42,001 bases of DNA from Apiotrichum sp. Y4204 (GCA_025531455.1 JAMYHL010000142.1:1-42001); one strand, 5' to 3'; shown: positions 10,108 to 20,673, counted from the stretch's first letter. Made by a program: numbers and translations. The notes: generated from the letters alone by a model not told the origin.

Positions 10108-12170
10108 ATGTCGTCTGACGGCGACGAGTACTTTTACGATGACGAGGACGACGGCTTTGGCCAGGACGACGACGTGATGGACGGTGGGTACTTGGGATTC
10201 CCCATGCGCGATTCGTCACACGCGATCGGCGTGCAATCTCATCTCTGTGGCCGTACCTTACTAACTGCTAGATATGGACTCGGAATCGGAGCCGGACGTG
10301 TTCGACGCCTTGAGCCCCAATGTTGATGGTAGGTCTGCTGCCCCTCGGATGCCTCTGACCTCGCAGAACAACCTGAGCGGAAGCCGTACGATGTGGCGTA
10401 CAAGGTCAAGAACCCGCAAGAGCTGCTGGATATGCAGAACAAGGAGATTCAAAAGGTCAAGGAGCTTTTGGCCGTCTCAGTAAGTAGTCTTGTGACTTTT
10501 CTTGCTCACAGCAGCCATCCACCGCCGCGATCCTACTCCGACATTACGCATGGAATCCTGAAAAGCTCCAAGAGGAGTTTTGGAATGACTCTGCAAAGTC
10601 ATTCCGCGAGTCTGGTCTGACGCCCCCAACCTCCCCGACACAGTCGTTTGCATCGCTCCCCTCGCCGACAATCCAGAGCCGAAATCCTTTCAGAACCCGC
10701 ACCTCGCAACCCTTTGACTGCCCGATCTGTTGCAACGAGTACGCGGCAGATGAGTTTGAGACTGCGACTCTTGCGCTTGGCTGCGGGCACCGCTTCTGCC
10801 GCGACTGCTGGAAGGAATACATCTCTGGCAAGGTCAAGGAAGAGGGCGAGAGCGCCCGTATACAGTGCATGGAGAACGGCTGCAACCGCGCAGTCCGTGC
10901 AGAGATCGTCGACGAAATTGTGGAGAAGCCAGTGGCTGCCCGGTGAGTAGATGTTGGACAACGTGAAATCTGACCGCAGCTACCACGAGTTACTGAACGC
11001 CGCTTTTGTCGCCGACTCGCCAAACCTCCGCTGGTGCCCCCACCCAGGCTGTGAGAATGCCGTGGAGTGCTCACAAGCGCCGCCGCGCATGCTCAACCAG
11101 CTGGTTCCCACGGTCCAGTGCGCTTGCGGCAACGCTTTCTGTTTTGGTTGCGGCTACCCGGCCGACCACCGTCCTGTGCTGTGCAAGATTGTCAAGATGT
11201 GGGAGAAGAAGTGTGCCGACGACTCTGAAACGGCCAACTGGCTGAACGCGAACACGAAAGAGTGCCCCAAGTGTGTCTCGACGATTGAGAAGAATGGTGG
11301 CTGCAAGTGAGTGTCCATGGCGTTTTCGGTGACGACGCCAGTCGCTCTTCTCCTTCCTCATATGGTGACACGCTGACGCCCAGCCACATGACTTGCAAGA
11401 AGTGCAAATGGGAGTTTTGCTGGGTATGCATGGGCGCGTGGTCTGAGCACGGAACGGCCTGGTACCAGTGCAACCGCTTTGACGAAAAGTCGGGTGTCAA
11501 CGCACGCGATGCACAGGCCAAGAGTCGCGCGAGCCTGGAGCGTTATCTGCATGTAAGTACATTGGTGGATTACATCATCTGACGTTCAGTACTTTAACCG
11601 CTGGGCCAACCATGAGCAGTCTGCCAAGCTCGACGCGGACTTTTACAAGTCGACGGAGAAGAAGATGGAGGAGATGCAGAACAGCGGCAACCTGTCTTGG
11701 ATTGAGGTGCAGTTTGCGCGCGAGGCGGTGAGCGTAGTCATCAAATCACGTATCCTCCTCAAATGGTCGTACTGTATGGCGTTCTAGTGAGTTGAAACAA
11801 GCAACTGCCCTGTCCCGTGCCCTGTCTGACATTTAGCCTTCTTCGCAACAACATGACGGCCCTGTTTGAGGACAACCAGCGTGATCTCGAGCGCGCAGTG
11901 GAGAACCTGTCGTACATTCTCGAATCCAACATTGCCGAAAAGGACATTGCGAAGATTCGCTCCGATATTACCAACCAGGCGGTGAGTGACAGACGCAAGC
12001 GAACAACGTTGAATGACCCGCTGACCTCTAGGCCTACGTCCAGAAGCGTCACGACATTCTTCTTGATGACACACTGAAGGGATATCTTGAGGTGAGTAAT
12101 TGATGTCTTTGGAACGCAACTATTTATGCTCACACCGCAGCGTCGCTGGGAGTTCTCTGTCGACATCTAG
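10108..12170 (+). CDS. Ariadne-type RBR E3 ubiquitin-protein ligase
   Basis: RING-between-RING ligase that passes ubiquitin from an E2 to its own cysteine and then to substrate. Ten exons (10108-10183, 10272-10328, 10367-10479, 10515-10942, 10980-11306, 11384-11552, 11590-11786, 11837-11981, 12032-12091, 12141-12170) give 533 residues. The acidic start ([15 protein letters not shown]) is typical of Ariadne proteins. RING1 opens at Cys151 (CPICCNEY, then [11 protein letters not shown]). The IBR has [11 protein letters not shown] and [21 protein letters not shown]2 has [19 protein letters not shown], with the expected catalytic Cys333 just before an exon border. The C-terminal Ariadne domain follows ([26 protein letters not shown]), ending in WEFSVDI. 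The start could lie further upstream. Confidence 0.95.
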
Positions 12171-13776
12171 ACTTGGGATCTAGACTGATATTGTGTCGTG
12201 TTTCCGTCCTGTCTCCGACCGCTCTTATTCCATAGTAGGCAGGACTGCATCCTTTACACTCTCTGCCCTCCGTAGAGTTTGCGTACAAGTGTATCATGTA
12301 GCCGATCATAGCATGCGTGCAGTGTGGGGGAACGCCCTGGTGGCGGTCGCATCTGAGGGCAAGCAACTCTTATGTCGCGGCAGCAAGCCCTCCATTGGAT
12401 CCAACCTGTTGCGGGTCAGGCCCATGCACAGTTGCACAGTAGTGGTTGCTGTGGTGTGCCCAAACGAGGCTGATAAGCTCAGAATAGGCTCGATGTCCCC
12501 CCGCGACGCTCTCAGGCACATTGCGACCAGGGCTGGCCATTGTGGCCTGTGGAGGTCGACCGACGGAGAGAATATAATCTCCAGAGCACCTCAAACAAAC
12601 GTCAAACGCTAATCTACATTGAACAGCCCCTTCTTGGGAGTGATCGTCATCCTCGCTTACGCTTACGGCCCACATAGCACATACTTTACATTGTAGCTTT
12701 GGTCGAGCACACTAGCGTGAGCTTGTCGACCAGTGCCGCACTCCTGGCACCTTAGGCTTCCAGTCCAGGCTCAGAACGCCGCAAGCTCCGTCTCCAACGC
12801 CGCCTTTTATATCCTCTCGGCGTGCACGCAGCCTGCTAAATCGTACAAGGTTACCATCCGGATCCTCACGACGCACCCCCTTCACCTCCCCCCCTCGCCC
12901 TCGACGCCTCGACGCCGAGTCACGCCCCGTCGCGAGGCGTCCATGCCCCCCCCCCTAGCTCCTACCTCCCAGCTCCCAAACACCCCTGCCATGCCTGTCA
13001 ACATTATCCCCCCGCCACGCCAAGGGCATGTCTGTGCCGCCTTGCTGCAAGGCTCCAAACCTAGTGTGCCACTTTGCAACAAAGACGTAGCCATGTACCA
13101 CCTCGCCACCTATCACAGTACCGGTGCTACCGGCGCACAGGGCATGGTGCCAGTCCGAAACAGGTCCAGCGACGCCGCAACCACCCCCCTTCCCCCCTCC
13201 CCCTCCCCCTCCGCAACCGCCCAAACTCCAACCTTCATCGCTTCGAGCTTAGCTTGTTTCCACGCATAACTCTGAGTGTGCACGTACCGCCATGCCGGTC
13301 TGGACGCCACCGGATGCCGCGGGTCCACAGATTGAGATAGAGGTAGACGTTGTGCTTGATCTTGTTTTTTTGTTTCCTGCTTTCCGGGCTCTGATGTCCT
13401 CCTGTTCTGGGCTCAAGACTCGAGGCTCGGCGTTGCACCCCTGTCCCCCCTCTCCTCCCCCATCGCCCCCTCCCCGTGCCCAGTGCCCCGGCGCCCCCGC
13501 CCCCGCGCCGTCGCACCGTACGTTGCGCTTGATCACAGCCATCACTTCCGGCCCCCCCTCTGATGCGTGATGGCCGGGTCTCATCCAGTATCCACACTCT
13601 GATCGTACACACACGATGCATGTCATTCCCATGATGTTGATAAACCGGCTGGATAGAGATAAACTCTCAGTTTCTCCCACCTCTCTCACTCACAACAAAC
13701 GACATCACTACGAGCTACGAGCTGACGACCGTTGATCGACATTGACCTCGACCTCTAACAGCCACTCCCCTCCGTC
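12171..13776. other. 1.6-kb intergenic region
   Basis: No supported gene was found. About 12890-13210 is C-rich with many CCCC/CCTCC runs on the plus strand. An open frame at 12733-13269 is Pro/Ser/Thr-rich and resembles no family; it is probably a by-product of this composition. The last 120 bases, rich in CT and CA, look like the leader of the gene at 13777. Confidence 0.55.
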
Positions 13777-15179
13777 ATGAAGTCGCCATTCCCGACGCTA
13801 TTTTCCCCCGTCGCCGCCCCCGCGCCGCCCGCGCCCGGCCCGGCACCGACGTCCGCCGAACGCCAGATCCTCACGAGCATCTACAACCCGCAGATCAAGA
13901 GCCCCACGCTCGCGTGCTGCCTCGCCTTGGTGAGTCCAGAGTTGGCTACTTGGAGCTTCATCAGTTTCCGTCCCATCACCATGACTCCCACTACTTTTTT
14001 CTTTCTGGCTGCTGCTACTGTTTCTGTATCGACTTTTCTCCCCCCCCCCCCCCCCCGGTTCCCTCCACTTCCCCCGTCTTCCCGCCCATTCGAGTAATTA
14101 TGCCCCGAGCACCGATGCCGTACCCCCTCATCTCCAGATCTCCAGGTGACCGTCGTCCGTCATCCGTCGTCTGGCCGGAATCACGCTCAGCTGCGCCAGG
14201 TCCAGGTCCGGGGTCACCAATGCGCACTCGCGCGCATTTGCCCCTCGCACCCCCTGAAGCCTATTCCGCGGGCAGGTTTATTAACTTATACGCCGCATCA
14301 GTGGCTCAGTGGCTCATTTGGGCCATCAGTGGTTCGGTGGACCCCATATTTCCTCCTCTGGCCGGTCCATGTCGTTGGGCCGGGACCTGTGACGAGGAAC
14401 GCGAGGTCCGGAGGTACAGCATGCGTGACTGCACTGCACTGTGGAACATTGCGACCGTGCGTGCTCGGATGTTCGGAAGCGAGCGACAGCTGCGGGGGAG
14501 GGGTGATTTTATTGTGATTTCATGGATTTTGCCATTCCCGTGTCAAAGACATGTTGTTCCAAAGACTGACACCAGACCATCTCCGCCGGCCTGCTCTTCA
14601 CGCCATGGTCGTACAACGCACCTATGCTGGTACGTGTTGTGCATGTTTCTCCTCCATTTTTTTTTCTCTCTCACTAATTTCTGCAGGCCGCATTCCTCGT
14701 CGCGCTGACGCTGCGCCACCAGCGCGCACAGGAGCGCCTCGCGCTCGCCTCCCAGGTATCGGGGTACCTCGATCTCGGGATTGAGGTTGTGTGGCTCGCG
14801 GTGCATATCGCCCGGGACGACATGACGGCGCGGCACGCGTTCAGCGCCGCGCTCCTCCTCCCCCTGCTGTGTATCAAGGCGAGCATGGTGGGCGCGACGC
14901 TCTGGCGCCTCCGCGACGAGGGGTATGTCTTCAGCTCGGCGTGGATGGCGTGGGAGAGCCGCATGTGTGAGTATGGAAGAAAACACCCAAAAGCTGATCG
15001 AAGACTACGGAGATTACTTTGGCGACAGGCTGCCGACCACCATGCCCGAGGTGCAGGCGCAGGTGCAGGTGCAGGAGAAGACGCCGCTGCCGACCATTGT
15101 GGAGGAGCCGCCGGCCATTGTCGTATACGAGCCCGAGGCCGTGCCCGCTCCTGCTCCGGAGCAGAAGCTCGAGGTTTAA
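13777..15179 (+). CDS. Hypothetical small membrane protein with a long first intron
   Basis: Family not recognised. Proposed exons are 13777-13929, 14576-14629, 14687-14966 and 15004-15179, giving 220 residues. The N-terminus is Pro/Ala-rich. Then come ILTSIYNPQIKSPTLACCLAL and, with the 54-nt second exon, GLLFTPWSYNAPMLAAFLVA. This makes two or three close membrane segments at residues about 45-80, a charged helix (RHQRAQERLALAS), two further hydrophobic helices (LGIEVVWLAVHIA, AALLLPLLCIKASMVGATL) and a Pro/Glu/Val-rich tail. The 54-nt exon is inferred only from its phase, splice sites and hydrophobic product; skipping it also stays in frame (202 residues). The first intron is 646 nt, or 757 nt if that exon is skipped, far longer than any other in this window. 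Confidence 0.5.
14040..14056 (+). repeat. 17-base poly-C tract inside a long intron
   Basis: An uninterrupted run of 17 C lies in the first intron of the membrane protein gene, followed by CT-rich sequence. It is the longest homopolymer noticed in the window and may be length-variable or prone to sequencing error. Confidence 0.9.
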
Positions 15180-15995
15180 TGGACAGTGGCATCAGAGCGG
15201 CCTCGTGCCGCGATCTCTGTGAGACGTGGAATTCCCATATTGTAGATCGAAAACAGCAGTAATGAGCAACGAGAACGAAAAGCATGACACCGAGAAGCAC
15301 GAAGGAAGAATGGGGAGACGCCCGAGTCTACTCTACCTGTACATACGTCTGAGACGATCAATGCACATGATTATGAACAATGAATAATAAACAATGAAAA
15401 GCGCAGACCGGCAGGAGATAAGTACAGTATCAGGAAGTTAGTTTGGCCAATTCGTTCATCATCACAGCGGGTGACGCGCAGAAGCGTGGCGTTCAGGCGT
15501 GTGCTACTCCGGGACGCGGGAGCCTGTTGTGCCGCCAAGGTTAGTCTCCGGGGCGCCGTGAGGTAGAGCTTGTTCGACCCTCGATTCCAAGCTTCCATGC
15601 TTTCGAGAATTCAAGCTCGAAGCTAGCTCTGCCTTGTGGTTACCACATGTCGGGACACGCGGCCAAGAGCTGCGAGATCAGGTCGAGGGGAGGATTGACA
15701 TTGACCGCTGCTGGTCCATCTGGATGTCAGGCAGCATTCCGTCAGGGCGAGCCACCGAAACCTATCAGCAGTGGGCTGCATCCTGTTGGCATATGAATCT
15801 CTGCTCGATGAGTGTGGATATGCCCTCAGTGCGGATCAGTACACTCCCCGCCTCGCACTCTCCATGCAAATACATCATGCAATACCGTCATGAAAAAAAA
15901 AAGGATCGGTACCTGCGCAGCTCCTGGTGGGCCCGCGGCAGCGACAGCGGCGACGGCGACGACTCTCTCTAGATGTGTTTCGGTGCTCTTGGCAC
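15180..15995. other. Convergent intergenic region
   Basis: This lies between the stops of the membrane protein gene (+) and TMA46 (-). The first 220 bases are relatively A-rich (AATAATAAACAATGAAA near 15380-15400), fitting 3' processing signals. A run of 10 A lies at 15893-15902. No gene or structured RNA was recognised. Confidence 0.55.
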
Positions 15996-17366
15996 CTAGA
16001 CGGCGACCTTGGCGACACCCTCGGTGACGCCGTTGACGCCATTCTCTGGGGTCTCGTCGTCCTGCTCCTCGGCCGCCTGCAATGTTAGCGCCCTGTTGCC
16101 ATCGACAAACACCCATCCTCGGCCTCCAGGAAACTCACATAACGCGCAAGCAAACGCGAGATATCCCACTCGTCGTCGCCCTCCTCGCCGTCCTGCTCCT
16201 CGTAGATCTCGCCGCCAAAGTCGAACATGTCCTTGCCGGTCATGCCCGTCATCTTGCCGGCTGCGCGCTGTGCCGCCTTGGCCTTTTCCAAGGCCTCCTG
16301 CTCGGCCGCCTTCTTTTCCAAGCGGTTCTTCTTCCATGCGGCGAACGTCTCGGGAGTAACGGGCGTGAGAGGCGGCTTGAGCTTGTGCCGCTCGACCTCG
16401 ACAAACTCTTCCAGCGAAATCGTCTCCTTCTCCTCGTTCTTCTTCTTGTCCCGCTTCAGGACAAAACCAGGCGGAAGGGCGTGGCGGTACATGCACGAGT
16501 CGCCGCCGTTGGGCTGGGGTCAGTGGGGAAGCGTTAGCCGGTGACGTACGCAAATCCAGCTGGGAAGTCAGTATATAAACTCGGCAATTCCACAACAGCA
16601 TACTCACAACCATCCGTACTTCTGGTCCTCGATCGCCTGAATAAAGTACTTGCACACAATGTCCGTCGTTGTGCGCTGCTTCTGTCCGTTTTTGGTGACG
16701 ACCTCCTGGAGCTTGGCCTCGTCCCAGTCCTCCATCGTGTCCTTCTTCTTGTCCTCTGCACGCGCGTCCTCGTAGATGTTGACCTTTTCGGCCTTGCGCT
16801 CGACATTCATGTCATGTGAGAACTTGCACTTGTTCCCTGTGGTTAGCGAGCTCAGTCCATCGTTGATATAGCTCACCCTTCTGGCAGTTTCCAGCCTTGA
16901 AGTAGACACAAAGTACCTGGGATTAGCGTGTGCACACATACACTCGTCGTACCGTCTTGGGATCTAGGCGTCAGCGCATGCGACTCAAGCATCAACTCAC
17001 CCGTTCCAAATGGCACCTTCTGCACCTGTGCGACGGTGTTGAACAGCTCGGCGTTCATCTTTTTACGCGCCTCCTCGGCCGCCTTGGCCTTGGCGCGGTC
17101 CTCGGCCTGCTTCTGCTTTGCGAGCTGCGGTCAGAGATATGCACGGGGAGACGAGGCTCCGCTACATTCGTGACATCGACCGGCTGGCCAGACACTCACC
17201 GCCTCCTTGTTCTTGCCCGCGTTTGCTGCCTGCTGCTGCACCTGCTGGACATACTTCTGCGCCTTTCCTCCCTTCTTGTTCTTCATACCAAAGGCTGCAG
17301 TCAGTATTGTCACTCTAGTCATCACGCACTCTTGTCATCGGCCTTGGTGTTCTTCTTGGGCGGCAT
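15996..17366 (-). CDS. TMA46: TMA46 / DFRP1 (ZC3H15) family CCCH zinc-finger protein
   Basis: Ribosome-associated partner and stabiliser of the translational GTPase Rbg1/DRG1. Nine exons (17366-17330, 17294-17200, 17124-17001, 16963-16953, 16916-16877, 16836-16608, 16559-16550, 16513-16139, 16076-15996) give 333 residues; yeast Tma46 is similar in size. The N-terminus [12 protein letters not shown] with [17 protein letters not shown] is diagnostic. Finger 1 is C92-x7-C100-x5-C106-x3-H110. Finger 2 uses C164, C182, C189 and H193, followed by [13 protein letters not shown] and the DFRP segment ([26 protein letters not shown]). Two exons are only 11 and 10 nt, and both are required: skipping either breaks the frame and removes conserved residues (DPKT; FWIC with zinc ligand C182). 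Confidence 0.95.
16550..16559 (-). other. TMA46: 10-nt microexon of TMA46
   Basis: It completes the Phe codon and encodes Trp-Ile-Cys, including the second zinc ligand of finger 2 (Cys182). It lies between introns of 48 nt (16607-16560) and 36 nt (16549-16514), which end in CTGACTTCCCAG and CTGACCCCAG. Joining the outer exons directly would shift the frame. Confidence 0.9.
16953..16963 (-). other. TMA46: 11-nt microexon of TMA46
   Basis: With the last base of the previous exon it encodes Asp-Pro-Lys-Thr, the conserved residues just before zinc finger 1. It is flanked by introns of 37 nt (17000-16964) and 36 nt (16952-16917), each with GT and AG ends. Reading through the second intron gives a stop, and joining the outer exons directly breaks the frame. 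Confidence 0.9.
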
Positions 17367-18119
17367 TCTTGGTGGTTTGTCAGAGGAGTAGAGCGCCAGT
17401 GAGTAGGGGGTCCCGTGGGGGTTTTGGGTGTGGGCGCCGCGGCGAGTAGGCTTCGGGGTGTGCTGTCGAGGCAAAAAAAAAAGCTCGACTTTGGAGTGGT
17501 AGGGAATGGAGAGCTCGACGATGGACGATGTGGAGTAGATTGTTGGTAGGTCTGCCGACCTGCTCGCCACAAGTTGGATGGCCAAGACTCTGTTGCTGAG
17601 AGTTGCTGCACAACGACATGGCAAAAGACATTGGAGCAATGTCAGACACATAAAAAAGTAAAAATATTAGTCTCATACGGCGTGGAAATTACGTGAAAAA
17701 CACGCGCGCAGAGAAAGTGACGTCACCACCTGACTTTGTGAAGATGCTCGTTTGTGGCGGAGAGACATTCTGTGCAATATGGATCGACGGATCGACAGCT
17801 GAAAGGGGGAGGGAAGACAGTTTGTATAGAGCAGGCAGCATAAAAAATAACGCTGCTCTCCGGTGTCCTAGTCACTTGCGGGAGGGAAGACAGCTTTATC
17901 CCAGTAGTATGCACAGTCATGTCCAGTCAACGAGCGCAAGCGACATTGGCCTCTACGAATCTGTGGCCTGTGGACAAGGAGCACACTTCTTCCCCGCTTG
18001 ATTATTCCTCTCTCTTTCACGTTCTTCTTGTTTTTCTTCATCTTCATCTTCTCTTATTTCCAAACAACTCTCCCCGTCGCAATTTTTTTCTCGTCGAAAC
18101 GCAACTCAAACCCCTCACA
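17367..18119. other. Divergent promoter region between TMA46 and HOP2
   Basis: The stretch 17367-17660, read on the minus strand, is C/T-rich and contains a T10 run at about 17473-17482, a likely TMA46 leader. The stretch 18000-18119 is CT/TTC-rich on the plus strand, a likely HOP2 leader. No further gene was recognised. Confidence 0.55.
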
Positions 18120-19302
18120 ATGCCACCGAAGGAGAAGAAAGTCAAGGAGAAACCCGTGAAGGGCGCCGAAGGTGGGTGTCCTCGTTTTTTCTGCACTTAC
18201 CCAGCAGCTGAGCAGGTAGGGAAGGCGGCACTCACATTGTATATCGTGTACCTGACAACAGATGGTGCTCGAGTACATGCGCATGGTGAGTTGCGGGTTC
18301 TCAGTGTATACCTCTTCACCCGCTGACTCCAGACAAACCGGCCCTATTCCAGCAGTACGTACTGTGCGCAGTCACTTTACGGGGGATCTCTCTGAGCTTT
18401 CACTTACTACAGACGACGTCTCAACCAATCTCAAGGATAAGGTGTCAAAGCCCGAGGCGGCCAAGGTTTTGGCTGCGCTCGCTGGTGTGTCTTCCTTTCG
18501 CGCCACAGACCTGACGAAGCAGAGAAGGACGAGATTACCGCCAAAGCGTACGGCAAGCAGACGATTTATGTGTACAATCAGGTGAGAAAGGTGTCGAGAT
18601 CTCTGCCATTTCACCTGGCTCACGGCAGGCCAAGCTTGATGTCCTCTCGTCCGAGGAGATGGCGGCACTCGACGCGCAGGCCAAGGAGGTCAAGGATGTG
18701 CTCGATGAGAAGAAAAAGGAACTGCGGCAGCTCCAGAACGGTGAGTATCACATTAAGATGATGACTGACGCTCAGAGTTGAGCAGCAAGCTGTCCACGCC
18801 CAAGACGCCCGACCTCACGAAGGCCATCCAGGAGATCAAGGCTGCGGTGAGAAGTGTTTGTGGTGGCAACAGCTGACATCAGAATGCCAAACTCCTCCAA
18901 GCACTTGCAGCGTATCGCGGAGAATCAGCTGCACCACCAATGTCGACTGAAGAGATGGCCAAGATCGACAAGGATTGGACCATCTGGCGCAAGGCTTGGA
19001 CTGAGAGGAAGAAGACTTACAAAGAGTGAGTTACGATCCAAAGACCGCAACTCACATTCAGAGCGGTCGGAATGCTGCAGGAAGCAGGTGTTGTCGGCAA
19101 GCAGGACGCCTGGGAGGAGGACCAGGGCATCGAAGGCGAAGACGATGAGGCGATCGCGGTTGAGAACGGCGAGTTTGTCAAGCCTGCAGTTCTCAAGAAG
19201 CCGATGGGCACCAAGACCGGCGGCAAGACGACACTCGGCAAACATGCGCGGAGTGCGACCGCGTCCACCTCGGCGTCTAAGCGGTCACGCAGTTCTACTT
19301 GA
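18120..19302 (+). CDS. HOP2: HOP2 (PSMC3IP/TBPIP) homologous-pairing protein
   Basis: Meiotic factor that, with Mnd1, helps Dmc1/Rad51 pair homologous chromosomes. Exons 18120-18171, 18208-18215, 18263-18286, 18333-18354, 18413-18484, 18523-18581, 18629-18740, 18776-18846, 18883-19025 and 19062-19302 give 267 residues. The winged-helix domain shows MVLEYMRMTNRPYSSNDV, then EAAKVLAALAEKDEITAKAY with GKQTIYVYNQ, the classic TBPIP signature. A leucine-zipper-like coiled coil follows (AKEVKDVLDEKKKELRQLQN), then WTIWRKAWTERKKTYKE. The C-terminus after about residue 220 is basic and Ser/Thr-rich. The first exons are tiny (8, 24 and 22 nt). The 8-nt exon may be 11 nt if the AG at 18204 is used; both keep the frame. 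Confidence 0.93.
18208..18215 (+). other. HOP2: 8-nt microexon of HOP2 (or 11 nt from 18205)
   Basis: Encodes Ala-Glu-Gln between the basic N-terminus and the winged helix. Joining the exon ending at 18171 directly to 18263 gives the wrong frame, and no other GT/AG pair nearby restores it. Flanking introns are 36 nt (18172-18207) and 47 nt (18216-18262). CAGCAG at the acceptor leaves two possible 3' sites differing by one codon. Confidence 0.8.
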
Positions 19303-19916
19303 CGCCTCGGCCTTACGTACTGATATCACGCTGATTGCTGATCTCCGATCGCTTACGCCTTTTGCCTCCGAAATTCGTGCTCTAGATAGATAGCATTGTG
19401 GTATTTTGAGCGCACACCTGATGTGTGGGTTGGCTGATGTAAACTAGGTCGTTTCGCGGACTACGTTGCTCCGCTGATTACGCGATGAGACATGAGATAT
19501 GGCGGCTAAACCAAGATATGGCACAATGATGAGTCCAGCGGCCTTGCACTATGGTAGCAGGCCGAGCCCGACGGCCCTGGACCAAGGATCCAGGGTCTGT
19601 GTGATGATCAAGCCGCGAGATCTGGAGCACATGTCTTCTCCGCCGGAAAGGACGTGCGATAGGCTGATTGTGGATGCTGCGGCCTTCGGTGGGTCCGCAA
19701 CTCTGGACATTAGTCACCGCGCAGAGACATCCTTGGACGCCGAGCGGTGAGCAATCAGGATGTGAGGAGCGTGACGCATGCGATGGCGTTCATCCGAGCT
19801 GTGCGTATATAAAGGCGCGGAGGAGGTAGCGATAAAGTATTCCCCAACCATCACATCCGTGTCTCCATCCCTGCCATCGCCTCCTACACCAACACCACCA
19901 CCACCTCACGCCCACA
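19303..19916. other. Intergenic region upstream of the nitroreductase-like gene
   Basis: It holds the HOP2 3' end and the promoter of the gene at 19917. Apart from the TATA box noted separately, no gene, RNA or repeat was recognised. Confidence 0.55.
19806..19814 (+). promoter_or_regulatory. TATA box of the nitroreductase-like gene
   Basis: TATATAAAG lies about 110 bases before the ATG at 19917. A CA/CT-rich leader fills the gap. A clear TATA box suggests an inducible gene. Confidence 0.7.
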
Positions 19917-20673
19917 ATGACTGTCACCACCCTTGCTTCTGAGCCCTTCTTCCAGGCCGTCGAGGTGAGTCTTGGAGTCTTACACACCGACACCCCCGCC
20001 CTCAAACACTAACGCCAGACCCGCCGGTCGTACTACAACCTGACGAACAAGATGCCGATCAGCGACGCACAGCTGCAGGCGATCGTCGAGCGTGCAGTCA
20101 AGTACGTGCCCTCGTCGTACAACACGCAGACGTCCCGCGCGGTCGTCGTGATCGGGGACAAGCACACGCAGCTGTGGGACGCGGTCTGGGACTCGCACAA
20201 GCAGCTCCTCCAGACGCCCGTCGAGGTCGAGACGTACACCAAGAAGTTTGAGACGGCGTACAAGCCCGCGTACGCGACGGTCGTCTTTTTCGAGGACTCG
20301 GCGCCGATCGACGCGTTTGCCGCCAAGATGCCCGGCGTCGCTGGCCCGCTTGCGATTTTCTCGTCCAACACCGCGGGTATGGTCCAGTTTATCGTGTGGT
20401 CCGCGCTCGCCGCTGAGGGAGTGGGAGCCAAGTGAGTACAAGGGAAAAATAAAATACTTGAGATATCCACTGACAGCCAGCCTCCAGCACTTTGCGCAGT
20501 TTAGCCAGACGAACGAGGTCGCGATCCGCAAGTTCCTCGGCACGCCCGAGACCTGGAAGTGCACGGCCCTCATGCCCGTCGGTGTGCCTGCCGACAAGGA
20601 CGCCCCGGGCCCCGTCGGCATTCCCCCTAAGACGTTCCAGCCTATCGAGGAGCGTGTCCGCGTTGTGGTCTAA
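19917..20673 (+). CDS. Nitroreductase-family flavoprotein (HBN1/FRM2-like)
   Basis: Probable FMN-dependent oxidoreductase of the fungal Hbn1/Frm2 group, linked in yeast to oxidative and nitro-compound stress. Exons 19917-19964, 20019-20431 and 20481-20673 give 217 residues, a normal length. Signature segments are TRRSYYNLTNKMPISDAQL, the FMN-site stretch VPSSYNTQTSRAVVVIG, the VVFFEDSAPIDAF segment, SSNTAGMVQFIVWSALAAEG and GANLQHFAQFSQTNEVAIRK. The C-terminus has the usual TWKCTALMPVGVPADK with the PKTFQPIEERVRV ending. No targeting signal is obvious, so it is probably cytosolic. The last intron acceptor is taken at 20480, not the nearer CTGACAG, because only this keeps GANLQH in frame. The substrate cannot be deduced. 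Confidence 0.88.

Noticed and set aside
12733..13269. 178-codon open frame in the gap before the membrane protein gene
   Set aside because: Pro/Ser/Thr-rich product of C-rich DNA with opposing open frames on the other strand; no domain or homologue recognised.
15540..15600. Possible tRNA (B-box-like GTTCGACCC)
   Set aside because: No matching acceptor stem, anticodon arm or A box could be found around it on either strand.
16877..17000. A single larger intron in TMA46 instead of two introns and an 11-nt exon
   Set aside because: Joining 17001 directly to 16916 shifts the frame, and it would lose the conserved residues before zinc finger 1.
20471..20476. CTGACAG as acceptor of the second nitroreductase-gene intron
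   Set aside because: Using the AG at 20476 shifts the frame; the AG at 20480 keeps the conserved GANLQH segment.
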